33,016 nucleotides of DNA, taken from assembly GCA_049325415.1 (NCBI GenBank), contig JBMOLL010000126.1:1-33016 (forward strand), given 5' to 3'. Below are positions 7,902 through 16,662 of this stretch, in pieces. The number at the start of each line of letters is the position of its first letter. Positions within the stretch are counted from its first letter, which is position 1. This stretch comes from JBMOLL01 sp049325415. GTDB taxonomy: Bacteria > Bacteroidota > Bacteroidia > Bacteroidales > GCA-2748055. Both the position numbers and the translations under genes were made by a program. Below the pieces are notes generated by a model. That model searched no databases. It saw only the letters and a program-made list of their open reading frames with translations, and was not told the origin of the DNA.

Positions 7902-9365
7902 ATGAAGAATTCTTTTTCAAATAATATTTATCCTGTAATTAAGCTTCTGCTTGTCATTTTTATTGGATCATATTTCATTTATAGACTCGAATCTCCGTTC
8001 TATAATTTGATTTTTTATAGTTCAATATTTCTCATCTTCTTTTATTCAAAAAACGTTGTTTTCTGGACTTCAGTCTTATTTATTCTTATTAACAATCCAT
8101 GGGGAATGTTTTATTACAGACCATTCGACTGGTTTTTCCAACTTTCTCCAACGGTTGGTATATCGTTTTTTTCTGTTACTGGTATTGTACTTTTTATAAA
8201 ATCATATTTTCAACTTAGAAGAAGAGCCTATATTATCAACGATAATTTAAAACGCTTTTATAGGATTATAGGCTTCTTCGTCCTCTTCTTGTTCTTCTGG
8301 AGTTTTGTTTATGGCCATAACAGGGTGTCTATTTTTAATATTATCCAGTTCTTTCCAGCTTTCCTGATCTTTTTTGCCATTCCCCGTTTATTTACTGCTG
8401 AGGACCTGGTGAAATTCAACGGCATTCTGTTTGCTTTTTCCATTATCCACTTCCTGGGCAGTGTTGTTGAGATTATCAGCCCGGGATCATTCATGAACCT
8501 GATATATTTTGGCAAGCCTTCCACCGGTGTGGCTTATGGAAAGGAGCTGATCCGTTTCGTGGGGGGGATCACTATTCATCTTTATGTAATGTTTGCAGGC
8601 TTATACTATCTGAGTAGATCAAACAGAATCTATAAAAGCTGGTACCTCTGGCTGGTTGTGCTCTTATCCTGGCTTTTTATCCTGAACAGTGCGACGAGAG
8701 GCTGGATGATAGCTTCCTCATTCTTTGTGCTTTCCTATTTTATTTTTAATACCGCCACGGGGAAAATATCCATTCGTACTGCACTCAGCCTGATCCTTAT
8801 TGCCACTGCCGTGCTTGTTTTCATACCCGATTCGTTTAAAAAGAACATCGGTGCAGCCTTCGACCGGCTTGAAACCGTGGAGGCTCTGACCGAGGGTGAT
8901 GATACGGCGGAAGGTACACTCAGCCGGCTCACGGAAAGAGGGCCCAGAGTATTGACAAGGTTTTCAGAAAGTCCGGTTGTGGGATACGGATTCAGCCGGG
9001 TAACGGCCGATTATTATGACGAACATGTCGGGAACCACGATCTCCTGCTGATGGGAGGTGTAGTTGGCCTGGCCATCCTCTGGATCACCTTTCTCTCCCT
9101 GATCTTCTTCCTTTTCAGGAAAGAATTCAGGAATCCCGGGAATGGCTTTTATGTCATAGGACTTTTCATGGCTGTAATCCTCATCATACACTCCACCAGC
9201 CGGTCGATGGTATCCTACTATATGTCGGCAGATGCAGCGTTTTTAATAAGCCTGGCATTCAATCATTTCAATACTACCTTCCCCGGTTATCTCAGGTTCA
9301 GGACCGGGCCCGTAAAGACTCCGGATTATAAAAACATTCGATCAGAAACAACAGTCCCTGAATGA
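7902..9365 (+). CDS. wzy: Wzy-like O-antigen polymerase / ligase-family membrane protein
   Basis: 487 aa with about 10-12 hydrophobic helices and a larger periplasmic loop (roughly residues 310-375) that ends in ESPVVGYGFSR and HVGNHDLLLMGG, the Wzy_C/O-antigen ligase pattern. It would polymerise flipped repeat units in the periplasm; a ligase activity cannot be excluded. It overlaps the next gene by 4 nt (ATGA). The first ~440 nt are A/T-rich (23% GC at 7921-7980) like the preceding gene, whereas the rest has the GC of the operon (55% at 8521-8580), so the gene looks chimeric. A G7 run lies at 8561-8567. Confidence 0.85.
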   Translation: MKNSFSNNIYPVIKLLLVIFIGSYFIYRLESPFYNLIFYSSIFLIFFYSKNVVFWTSVLFILINNPWGMFYYRPFDWFFQLSPTVGISFFSVTGIVLFIKSYFQLRRRAYIINDNLKRFYRIIGFFVLFLFFWSFVYGHNRVSIFNIIQFFPAFLIFFAIPRLFTAEDLVKFNGILFAFSIIHFLGSVVEIISPGSFMNLIYFGKPSTGVAYGKELIRFVGGITIHLYVMFAGLYYLSRSNRIYKSWYLWLVVLLSWLFILNSATRGWMIASSFFVLSYFIFNTATGKISIRTALSLILIATAVLVFIPDSFKKNIGAAFDRLETVEALTEGDDTAEGTLSRLTERGPRVLTRFSESPVVGYGFSRVTADYYDEHVGNHDLLLMGGVVGLAILWITFLSLIFFLFRKEFRNPGNGFYVIGLFMAVILIIHSTSRSMVSYYMSADAAFLISLAFNHFNTTFPGYLRFRTGPVKTPDYKNIRSETTVPE

Positions 9366-10027
9366 AAATAAAAAAAATAGCCCGGTACCTGATACCCCGA
9401 AAACTCAGGTTTTTCATCTGGTCTCTTGTGCCTGATATACACAGGGTTAACACTCTGGTTCTTGAGGTGGCTGAAGCCCCGGCCGATTTCCTCCGGATAC
9501 CCGATAATTATTCCCTTGCTGAAGTAGGTTTGTCTGACGAAACGAAACTTAGAAAATTCTTCGATTTCAGCGGGCCCGGAGCGTATGAGAGAAAGGTTCC
9601 GGTGAGACTGAGATCGGGCCAATGCAAGGCACTGGCTTTTATTGACTCCTCCAGCGGGGATATTGCCTATCTGAACTGGATCCATCATAAATACGACCGC
9701 TTTCTTCGCGAATTCGGCATCGATACTCTTGAGCCTTATATCTTCTGGGACTCTGCACTTTGTCTTCCGGAACATCGTCATAAAGGACTGCATGAAAGAA
9801 TGGAACAGGAGCTGATGCGATACACCTTTGAACACGGTGTAAAACGCTTTTACATGCAGATCCATGTTTCAAACAAAAAGGGGAATGCATATGCTGCTGC
9901 AAAGGGTTATCGGCTTGTTTCAGCGAGGTATGCCATCTCCTGGCCTGTTTTCAATATTTACCGTGACTTCTATTCGTTTTTAAAAAATCCCTTTAAAAGC
10001 GTATTCGAAAAAGCAAAAAATGGGTAA
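9362..10027 (+). CDS. GNAT-fold N-acyltransferase-like protein
   Basis: 221 aa, overlapping the wzy-like gene by 4 nt and the next gene by 8 nt. The segment CLPEHRHKGLHERMEQ (about 137-152) carries the acetyl-CoA pyrophosphate loop (R-x-x-G-x) of the GNAT fold, followed by a helix and the strand FYMQIHVSN with NKKGNAYAAAKGYR, the usual C-terminal GNAT arrangement. The N-terminal ~35 residues are basic. The partner in substrate choice may be the FemAB-like enzyme encoded next, also of GNAT fold; the pair is translationally coupled. Acceptor unknown: an aminosugar or an amino-acid substituent would both fit the locus. Confidence 0.75.
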   Translation: MKIKKIARYLIPRKLRFFIWSLVPDIHRVNTLVLEVAEAPADFLRIPDNYSLAEVGLSDETKLRKFFDFSGPGAYERKVPVRLRSGQCKALAFIDSSSGDIAYLNWIHHKYDRFLREFGIDTLEPYIFWDSALCLPEHRHKGLHERMEQELMRYTFEHGVKRFYMQIHVSNKKGNAYAAAKGYRLVSARYAISWPVFNIYRDFYSFLKNPFKSVFEKAKNG

Positions 10028-11084
10028 AAAGTACGAATTCTGCTCAGTTTCTCCCGACCGGGAAGGAAAGGAAAGATGGCAGAACCTGCTCAGCCAGGCA
10101 AGGTATATGAATTACCTGGCGGCCATGCCCTATGAATACACCCGTTCACTGAACGGCCGCAGGACTGTTACTTATATCGTAACACATGAAAGCAGGGATG
10201 TGGCAGGATTTCATCTTTCCCTGAAGGATTTCCTCAGCGGACTGTTCCGTACTGCCGATATCCTGTCGGGTCTTGTACTGGCTGATGAGCCGGATGAAGA
10301 ACTGCTGGATGGGATCGCCCGTTTCATAACCGGAAAGTCCAGAGAGTTTCATGCTACCTTTCTCAGGATCAACACCTGGTTACCGGGCACCTATAGCGGC
10401 AGTGAAACATCCGTTGCCGGAACAGTAACAAAAGCCATGGTGAACAATGGTCTGAAAAAGATCAGAAGCGGCCGGTGGACCTACTGGATCGATCTGAGCA
10501 CCGAAGAAGAAAAACTGCTCGGGGCGATGAAGGCTCAGACCCGAAGAAAGATCAGACAGGCCGCAGGTGCGGAAATCCTGGTTGAAACTACAGATGAGTA
10601 TGACGATGAAAAGGTTTCTGAGTTTTATGAATTATACTGGAAACTCGGCAACAGAAAACAGTTTGGATTACTCTCCGAGCAACGTTTCAGGGAAGAAGTA
10701 AAGGCACTTTTCGAGTCGGGCGCCACCCTCTTCTTCCTGAAATACAAAGGAATTACCATAAATGTGGCCCTTGCCACCCGCTATAACTATTCCTCCTACT
10801 ATCACGGGGCATTGAATCCCGTGTATAAAGAACTGGAAGGATGTCCCTCACCGGGGCATTTTATGCAGTGGACCATGATCAGGTACATGAAGGAAAAAGG
10901 CCTTTCGCGGTACGATATGGCATATTGTCCCGGTCCTGTTCCGGTAGAAGGTCATCCCTCCTTCGATATGTGGCGGTTTAAATATGGTTTTGGAGGAGAC
11001 GCCGTGGAATTCCTGCCGGTTTACGGCAAATCCCTTCAACCGTTGAGAGGAAGAATTTTTCAATTTCTTTACAGAAACAGGTGA
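10020..11084 (+). CDS. FemAB-like aminoacyl/acyltransferase (double GNAT fold)
   Basis: 354 aa. The middle block YWIDLSTEEEKLLGAMKAQTRRKIRQA is the standard entry to the second GNAT domain of the FemAB/FemX family (peptidoglycan bridge formation), here at about 155-182, followed by FYELYWKLG and a C-terminal DMAYCPGPVPVEGHPSFDMWRFKYGFGG block. Classical FemABX proteins add amino acids from aminoacyl-tRNA to lipid II; relatives occur in EPS loci, including exosortase-type loci, with unknown acceptors. The tight coupling to GNAT, deacetylase and GT2 genes argues for modification of the glycan rather than of peptidoglycan. No membrane segment is seen. Confidence 0.85.
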   Translation: MGKKYEFCSVSPDREGKERWQNLLSQARYMNYLAAMPYEYTRSLNGRRTVTYIVTHESRDVAGFHLSLKDFLSGLFRTADILSGLVLADEPDEELLDGIARFITGKSREFHATFLRINTWLPGTYSGSETSVAGTVTKAMVNNGLKKIRSGRWTYWIDLSTEEEKLLGAMKAQTRRKIRQAAGAEILVETTDEYDDEKVSEFYELYWKLGNRKQFGLLSEQRFREEVKALFESGATLFFLKYKGITINVALATRYNYSSYYHGALNPVYKELEGCPSPGHFMQWTMIRYMKEKGLSRYDMAYCPGPVPVEGHPSFDMWRFKYGFGGDAVEFLPVYGKSLQPLRGRIFQFLYRNR

Positions 11085-11893
11085 ACAGAATAAACTCCCT
11101 GACTGTCAGCTCATATTATCGTCTGTTAAAGATCTTTCTTCCGGTCAGGAGACTGGCCGTTCCCACCTCCCTGGCCACTACCAGAAATCTGTTCCTGTAT
11201 TTCGACTACGAAAGGGAGTTCAGCGGCCACCGGGTAATGGTTCACGACAGGGACATTCTTGGGATCCTTGAAGAACTGAAAAGTGCAGGAATGAAGTCAA
11301 CCTGGTTCACCGTGGGAAAGATCTTCAGCCTTTACCCGGAATCGGTCAGGGCCATTATTTCCGGTGGACATGAGCTGGCTTCCCATACCTTTAACCACCG
11401 ACCGCCGCTGCAAACCTCCAGAGCCCTTCTTAAAAAGGATTTCGGGGAAAGCCGAACTGCGGCTCCCCTGCCCCTTGCTGGTTTTCATGCACCCAACGGA
11501 CAATGGTCCCTGACTTCCCTGCGACTGCTCCCGGTATACGGTTACCGCTACGACATGGTCAGGGTCGCGAAGGAAAGTTCCTTCCTGCCTTTCCGGCATC
11601 CCCTTCCATGGATAGGAAAGGCGATCCGGATCCATACCCTCGGCGACGACTGGCCGCTGTTTGGGAAAAAGAACACGGCAGAAGAAGCCTTCACTTATTT
11701 CAGGAACCTTTTCAGCCAGGTTAAAACAGGGGAAATGGCAGGTATAGGTTTCCATCCCTGGGTACTCCTGTCCGATCCGGAGATCATGAAGGGCTTCAGA
11801 ACCTTCCTGCATTTTCTTGCCTCACAAACCGACCTGAAGAATGCAACGGCCCTGGAGTTTGTAAACGCATTCCATACACCGGCGGCGCAATGA
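11081..11893 (+). CDS. Polysaccharide deacetylase (NodB-type, divergent)
   Basis: 270 aa from a GTG start that overlaps the previous stop by 4 nt; it also overlaps the next gene by 4 nt. NodB-fold features: motif 1 as LYFDYERE (39-46, normally TFDD), motif 2 as SHTFNH (101-106) supplying the two metal-binding His, and motif 3 as GFHAPNG (134-140) where Arg is usual. Late aromatic/His elements are in GIGFHPWVLL. Carbohydrate esterase family 4 enzymes remove N- or O-acetyl groups from sugars using a divalent metal. The N-terminal 30 residues are basic and hydrophobic without a clean signal peptide, so the site of action is uncertain. Deacetylation would expose an amine for the neighbouring acyl- and aminoacyl-transferases, which is an inference. 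Confidence 0.85.
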   Translation: MNRINSLTVSSYYRLLKIFLPVRRLAVPTSLATTRNLFLYFDYEREFSGHRVMVHDRDILGILEELKSAGMKSTWFTVGKIFSLYPESVRAIISGGHELASHTFNHRPPLQTSRALLKKDFGESRTAAPLPLAGFHAPNGQWSLTSLRLLPVYGYRYDMVRVAKESSFLPFRHPLPWIGKAIRIHTLGDDWPLFGKKNTAEEAFTYFRNLFSQVKTGEMAGIGFHPWVLLSDPEIMKGFRTFLHFLASQTDLKNATALEFVNAFHTPAAQ

Positions 11894-12879
11894 TCAGCTT
11901 TATTGTCATCGGAAAGAATGAAGGCCGGAAACTGTCGCTTTGCCTGGAAAGCATAAAGAAGGCAGTGGAATACAGCAGGATTGACCCATATGAGGTGATC
12001 TATGTCGATTCGCGCTCAGGCGATGGCAGCGCAGAACTGGCCAGCAGCTTTGAAAACACGAGGGTGTTCAGGATCACGGGGGAATGCAATGCGGCAATTG
12101 CCCGCAATATCGGCGCCCTTGAAGCCAGCGGCAATGAATTGTTCTTTCTCGACGGGGACATGGAACTGATCCCCTCTTTTCCCGGAGAGGTGCTGAATGA
12201 AAAGCAGGAACTTAAATACGATTGTGTAACAGGACATCTTGATGACCTGATCTACGATACAGAAGGATCTTTCCTGGAACGGCGGCCCGTCACCTATCGC
12301 GGTACCCTGCCCGACAGGCCGGTGATCACTTCTGCCACCGGAGGTTTCTTTGCCGTCAGGAAAAAACACTGGGATGAGGTAAAAGGGATGCGTACAAAGT
12401 ACAAAAGGAGCCAGGACCTGGATCTGATCATCCGACTCCGGAAAAAGGGAATACGCACCACCCGGATCCCTCATCTGATGGTGCTCCACCACACCATCGA
12501 TTACCGGAATGAGTCGCGGATGTGGGAATTGCTCTTTTCAGGAAAGATGAACTACTTCTCCCTGTTTTTCAGGGACCATCTTCTGAACAGGGAAGTTGTC
12601 CTGCACACCCTCAGAAACTATTATACAGCCTTCCTGCTGCTCCCCCTGCCTTTCACCCTGTTTGCCGGAAACTATATTTTCATGGTCTGGCTGTTCGTTT
12701 ACCTGGCCGCTTTAATGGCCCGGGTGGTGATCAATGCCCGGAACACGGTCAGAAAAAACCGGACCGTCTATTTCATACAGCGTCTGCTGTACCAGTTCCT
12801 CCGCGACCTGGTATTCTGGGGAGCCTTCCTGTTTTTTCATCCCCGGGGAAAAGAAATCAGTTATGAGAGAGTGGAATAA
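11890..12879 (+). CDS. Family 2 glycosyltransferase with C-terminal membrane helices
   Basis: 329 aa. GT-A features: FIVIGKNEG (4-12), VDSRSGDGS (39-47), DXD motif LDGDME (87-92), the acceptor region SATGGFFAVRKKHWDEV (about 148-164), and SQDLDLIIRLRKKG (174-187) with HHT at 200-202. Two hydrophobic segments at about 235-280 suggest membrane association, as in GT2 enzymes that act on polyprenyl-linked acceptors. It overlaps the deacetylase by 4 nt (ATGA), and the gene after it follows at 21 nt. Donor sugar unknown. Confidence 0.92.
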   Translation: MISFIVIGKNEGRKLSLCLESIKKAVEYSRIDPYEVIYVDSRSGDGSAELASSFENTRVFRITGECNAAIARNIGALEASGNELFFLDGDMELIPSFPGEVLNEKQELKYDCVTGHLDDLIYDTEGSFLERRPVTYRGTLPDRPVITSATGGFFAVRKKHWDEVKGMRTKYKRSQDLDLIIRLRKKGIRTTRIPHLMVLHHTIDYRNESRMWELLFSGKMNYFSLFFRDHLLNREVVLHTLRNYYTAFLLLPLPFTLFAGNYIFMVWLFVYLAALMARVVINARNTVRKNRTVYFIQRLLYQFLRDLVFWGAFLFFHPRGKEISYERVE

Positions 12880-12900
12880 CCCGCCCCAATACACAGTATC

Positions 12901-14682
12901 ATGAATCCTTCCGGAATTTTTATCGGAAAAAAATATCCCGGTCTGCCCGGTGCAGGAATTGAAATCTCAGAGATCAACGGTCTTTTGATTGCCTGGGATA
13001 CCAACCTGCGACCCCGACTGTACCTTTTTGAATCGGAAAGGTTTTTCATTTTTGCCCATGTGAACGCCGGCTGCCGGAAAATCCTGGCCGGCCTGGGCGA
13101 ACAGGCTGGCGGACTCTATACCGACCATAGTTCGATCCTGGCTCACCTGAACTGGGGTTTCATTCTGATCCTTAACCGGGAGGAGAACAGGTTCAGGATC
13201 ATAAACGACAGCTACGGGATCTATCCGCTGTTCCATTCCTCAGTTAACGGGCAGGTCAGCATCTCCAACGATGCAGATTTCCTCCTCAGGCAACTTCCTT
13301 CAGCGAAGTTTGACACCGCAGGACTTTATGATTTCATGCTGTTCAACTATCCGCTTAAGGGCCGAACCCTGATCAAAGAACTGTCGCGCTTCACCGGCGG
13401 GACAGTTGCAGAAGGTGATCCCTCGCTCGCTGAGCTCTCTTTCAGGCAGTTTTCCGATATCGCCACGCTTATTCACCGGACAGAAAATAAAAGTGAAGGG
13501 CTGGAAGACGGGGCCGCTTATCTTGCAAATAACCTGGAGCAGGACCTGGAACCCGATCTGCCTGTCAGTCTGCCCCTCTCGGGAGGCTTCGATTCGAAAA
13601 TGATCCTCGCGCTGCTGCTGGCCCGTAAAAAGCCTTTCAGTGCCTACACCTATGGTTCAAAGGGCAGTGTTGACCATACCTCGGCCCGGCATACGGCAGC
13701 CCTCTTCGACCTGCCCTATACCTTACTTGACCTGTCGGCGCTTGATAGCGCAAGCCTGGAGAAACAGGCCCGGCAATTCATCCGGCGTTCACCTTCGCGG
13801 CCACTCATCCTCGACCTGATGGCCTATGAATGTGTCAATGAGGAGATCCCCTCTTCCAATATTATCCTGGGTTCCATGGGCGGCGAACTGATCAACGGTC
13901 CGGTTGTGGTCTCGGAAGTCATTCTTACCCGCTCGGCCCGGACCCTGACCCTGGCATCGGAACGCGATGAACTGAGCTCCGGGATTCTCGCCGATCTTTC
14001 GGCTTTTCCCCTTCTTAACAGGGAGGTGTATCTGGAATCGGAAAGAGAATATATTGACTCGTTAAGCTCATATCTCGACAGGAAAGAAAACGATCTGGCC
14101 TGCAATCTCACCCGTTTTATGCTAAATGAGGTGTATCCGGGATTTTTCGGTACGGTATTCAGCGATCTGATGGGGAAATTCAATCTCTTAAATCCTTTTG
14201 CCGATCTTCAGTTTTTGCGCTGGCTGCTGAACTCCCGTTACAGGTATTCCCGTCACCGGCCTTTTTCAAAGAATCCGGTTTCCCATCTTTTTTCAAGGCG
14301 TCTTTATGCCCGTATGATCCGAAAGATCCACCCTCCTGCTCTTTACTCGAAAATGGACCGGAACTACCTGCTGGCCGATATACTGTATCCCTATCGTTGG
14401 CCGGTGACGATCCTGAGATACATAGAGAATCACCTTTTCAGGAAGAATAAAACGGAACAGGCCAAGACCCTGAATTATACCCGCTGGATGATCCCGCTGC
14501 TCCTGTCGGGACTCAGAAATTCCCCGCTGCTCGACAACCGGATCTTTAACAGGAAGGCAATACTTGATCTGCTCCGAGCCCTGGAAAATGGCCAGCCGGT
14601 TCCTGATATTCAGGTCAGGAAACTGATTTTAATCCTCGGCATTCATTACCTTGCTGAAGAATATCACATTTCGCCAGTTTAA
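12901..14682 (+). CDS. Asparagine-synthetase-like ATP pyrophosphatase lacking the catalytic Cys
   Basis: 593 aa. An N-terminal Ntn-like domain (about 1-190, with NDSYGIYPLF typical of the class II amidotransferase fold) precedes an AsnB-type synthetase domain with the PP-loop LPLSGGFDS (224-232). The Cys-2 nucleophile of true glutamine amidotransferases is missing (the protein starts MNPSG), so ammonia from glutamine is unlikely. Such enzymes adenylate a carboxylate and let an amine attack, forming an amide. In an EPS locus this would join an amino group to a uronic acid or acyl carboxylate. Similar AsnB-like proteins accompany FemAB and deacetylase genes in exosortase-type EPS loci and act as cyclases in lasso peptide clusters; no lasso precursor is seen here. 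Confidence 0.85.
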   Translation: MNPSGIFIGKKYPGLPGAGIEISEINGLLIAWDTNLRPRLYLFESERFFIFAHVNAGCRKILAGLGEQAGGLYTDHSSILAHLNWGFILILNREENRFRIINDSYGIYPLFHSSVNGQVSISNDADFLLRQLPSAKFDTAGLYDFMLFNYPLKGRTLIKELSRFTGGTVAEGDPSLAELSFRQFSDIATLIHRTENKSEGLEDGAAYLANNLEQDLEPDLPVSLPLSGGFDSKMILALLLARKKPFSAYTYGSKGSVDHTSARHTAALFDLPYTLLDLSALDSASLEKQARQFIRRSPSRPLILDLMAYECVNEEIPSSNIILGSMGGELINGPVVVSEVILTRSARTLTLASERDELSSGILADLSAFPLLNREVYLESEREYIDSLSSYLDRKENDLACNLTRFMLNEVYPGFFGTVFSDLMGKFNLLNPFADLQFLRWLLNSRYRYSRHRPFSKNPVSHLFSRRLYARMIRKIHPPALYSKMDRNYLLADILYPYRWPVTILRYIENHLFRKNKTEQAKTLNYTRWMIPLLLSGLRNSPLLDNRIFNRKAILDLLRALENGQPVPDIQVRKLILILGIHYLAEEYHISPV

Positions 14683-14694
14683 AGTATATACACT

Positions 14695-15738
14695 ATGAAC
14701 CCATTACTTATCCTGACTGATTACAAAGGCTATTTCGGATCGAGATATGATGCCGTACCCTATCGGAGCGGAATGGATAAAACCCGGCTGAAAAATTACT
14801 TCGGGGAACTTGGTTTTAATGTGATCTTCAAGCCTTTCCATGAAGTGGACTTCACCGGTGAGCCGCCGGCTCCTTACGGCCTTTATACCTCCCAGGAGGA
14901 TGTGGGACTTTACTACAAGAGTTATATAGAAGATATTGTGCTCGGACTTGAACGACAGGGGGTCAGGATGGTCCCGGGCTTTGATTTCCTGAGGGCCAAT
15001 AATAATAAAACCTATATGGAAATCCTCAGGAACAGGTTGCTGGCAGATATAAAACCTTCTCCGAAGACACTCTTTTTCGGCGCCTTTGAAGAAATTGAAG
15101 ATCATATCGGCACTATCTCGTTTCCCGTGGTAGTAAAAGGTTCGGCGGGTTCAATGGGTAAAAATGTCTTCCTTGCTCACAACAAAGCCGAACTGGAAGA
15201 GGTGGTAAAGCGGATGGCCACCTCCTCCGGCAGAAGGGAAAGACTGAAAGAACTGGCAAGGACATGGAAACATGAAGGATACAGGAAGGAATCGGCATAC
15301 AGGAAAAAGTTCATCCTGCAGGAATTTATTCCCGGGCTTCAGAACGACTGGAAAGTATACGTTTATGGGGAGAAATACTACATCTTTTACAGGCCGGTTT
15401 TTAAACACCGGGGCTTCAGGGCGAGCGGAGGCGGATACGATAACTATTTTTATGCCTACCAGGCGCATATCCCCGAGGGAATATTCGACTTCGCCAGGAA
15501 CATTTTTGAACGGCTAAAGGTCCCGAATGCTTCCCTGGATGTATGTTTCGACGGTTCGGATTTCCAGCTCCTCGAATTCCAGTGCGTTTACTTTGGTACT
15601 GCCGGGATCCTGAAAAAGTATTCCCCGTCCTATTTTGTGTATGAGAACGGGAAATGGACCGACCGGCCAAATGAAGGGGACATTGAAAAAGTTTATGTAG
15701 AAAGTATTGCCAGGTTCATCAGAACGGATCCAGCGTGA
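14695..15738 (+). CDS. ATP-grasp ligase (first of two)
   Basis: 347 aa. ATP-grasp elements in order: FPVVVKGSAGSMGKNV (143-158) with the ATP-binding Lys and flexible loop, ILQEFIPG (207-214), DWKVYVYGEKYY (218-229), and the metal-binding region LDVCFDGSDFQLLEFQ (281-296) with D282 and E294. These enzymes activate a carboxylate as acylphosphate and condense it with an amine or thiol. The N-terminal ~100 residues form the pre-ATP-grasp domain. It lies 12 nt after the AsnB-like gene and overlaps the GT4 gene by 4 nt, so a role in building or attaching an amide-linked substituent of the glycan is likely. Substrate unknown. Confidence 0.85.
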   Translation: MNPLLILTDYKGYFGSRYDAVPYRSGMDKTRLKNYFGELGFNVIFKPFHEVDFTGEPPAPYGLYTSQEDVGLYYKSYIEDIVLGLERQGVRMVPGFDFLRANNNKTYMEILRNRLLADIKPSPKTLFFGAFEEIEDHIGTISFPVVVKGSAGSMGKNVFLAHNKAELEEVVKRMATSSGRRERLKELARTWKHEGYRKESAYRKKFILQEFIPGLQNDWKVYVYGEKYYIFYRPVFKHRGFRASGGGYDNYFYAYQAHIPEGIFDFARNIFERLKVPNASLDVCFDGSDFQLLEFQCVYFGTAGILKKYSPSYFVYENGKWTDRPNEGDIEKVYVESIARFIRTDPA

Positions 15739-16661
15739 AAATACTGTACATTTCGAGCGGTAACTCGGGTGCTGTCAATATTATCGTCAAAAACCAGGCT
15801 GAATCCCTAAAAAACCTGGGGGCTGAGGTCTCCAGTTACCTGATCAGGGGCCGGGGGATAAGGGGATACCTGAAACACATTTTTCTTCTGCGTAAGTACC
15901 TCAGGAACAACAAATTTGACCTGTACCATGCCCATTACAGCTTTTCCGGTTTTACGGCAGCAATGGCCGGTTGCCGTCCATTAGTCGTTTCGCTGATGGG
16001 CAGCGATACCTATTCTGCCGGACTGTTCCGCTTGCTGATCCGTTTCTTCAGCCACCGCATCTGGCGACAAACGATCGTGAAATCGGAAGGTATGCGGGAA
16101 GCACTTGGCTTAGATGCTGCCATCATCCTTCCAAACGGTGTGGACACCGGTGTCTTTCATCCTGCAGATCGCACTGCTGCCAGAAAAGAACTCGGTTTAC
16201 CGGAAAACCAAAAGATCATCCTGTTTATTGCCGATCCTTCAAGACCGGAAAAGAACTTTCAGCTGGCCAGGACCTCACTGGACAGGCTCAATGATCAAAA
16301 CACGATCCTTCTGCCGGTTTACAATACTTCACATACCATGATCCCGCTTTATATGAATGCCGGCAACGTGCTGCTCCTGACCTCATTGTGGGAAGGAAGT
16401 ACAAACGTGGTCAAAGAGGCAATGGCCTGTGAACTGCCGGTAGTGAGTACGGATGTGGGCGACATAAAAAGGAATATCGGAAAACTGAAAGGTTGCTTTA
16501 TTGCTGAGCCAGATCCTGAACAAATTGCGGCCGGACTAAGCCAGGCACTGGCTTTTTCAGGAGAGACCGGTGGCCGGGAAAGACTGTCTGAACTCGGGCT
16601 TGACGCACCTTCTGTTGCTGGAAAACTGATGGATATCTATACAAAAATGATCGATAATTGA
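15735..16661 (+). CDS. Family 4 (GT-B) glycosyltransferase
   Basis: 308 aa from a GTG start overlapping the previous stop by 4 nt. GT-B features: N-terminal MKILYISSGNSGAVN, SLMGSDTYSAG (86-96), LPNGVDTGVFHP (132-143), a donor-domain strand IILFIADPSRPEKN, and the E-x7-E motif E220-GSTNVVK-E228 in LWEGSTNVVKEAMA. This pattern defines the retaining GT4 family, which uses NDP-sugars at the cytoplasmic face. The length is on the short side, the N-domain being compact. It is embedded between two ATP-grasp genes, suggesting that its acceptor or product carries the same modification. Confidence 0.93.
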   Translation: MKILYISSGNSGAVNIIVKNQAESLKNLGAEVSSYLIRGRGIRGYLKHIFLLRKYLRNNKFDLYHAHYSFSGFTAAMAGCRPLVVSLMGSDTYSAGLFRLLIRFFSHRIWRQTIVKSEGMREALGLDAAIILPNGVDTGVFHPADRTAARKELGLPENQKIILFIADPSRPEKNFQLARTSLDRLNDQNTILLPVYNTSHTMIPLYMNAGNVLLLTSLWEGSTNVVKEAMACELPVVSTDVGDIKRNIGKLKGCFIAEPDPEQIAAGLSQALAFSGETGGRERLSELGLDAPSVAGKLMDIYTKMIDN

Positions 16662-16662
16662 G

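Noticed and set aside
8561..8567. G7 tract in the wzy-like gene as a phase-variation switch
   Set aside because: Seven G are short for efficient slippage and the frame is open; noted but not strong enough to claim.
12901..15738. Lasso-peptide cluster (AsnB-like plus ATP-grasp)
   Set aside because: No precursor peptide, leader peptidase or RRE protein is present; the glycosyltransferase context fits polysaccharide modification better.
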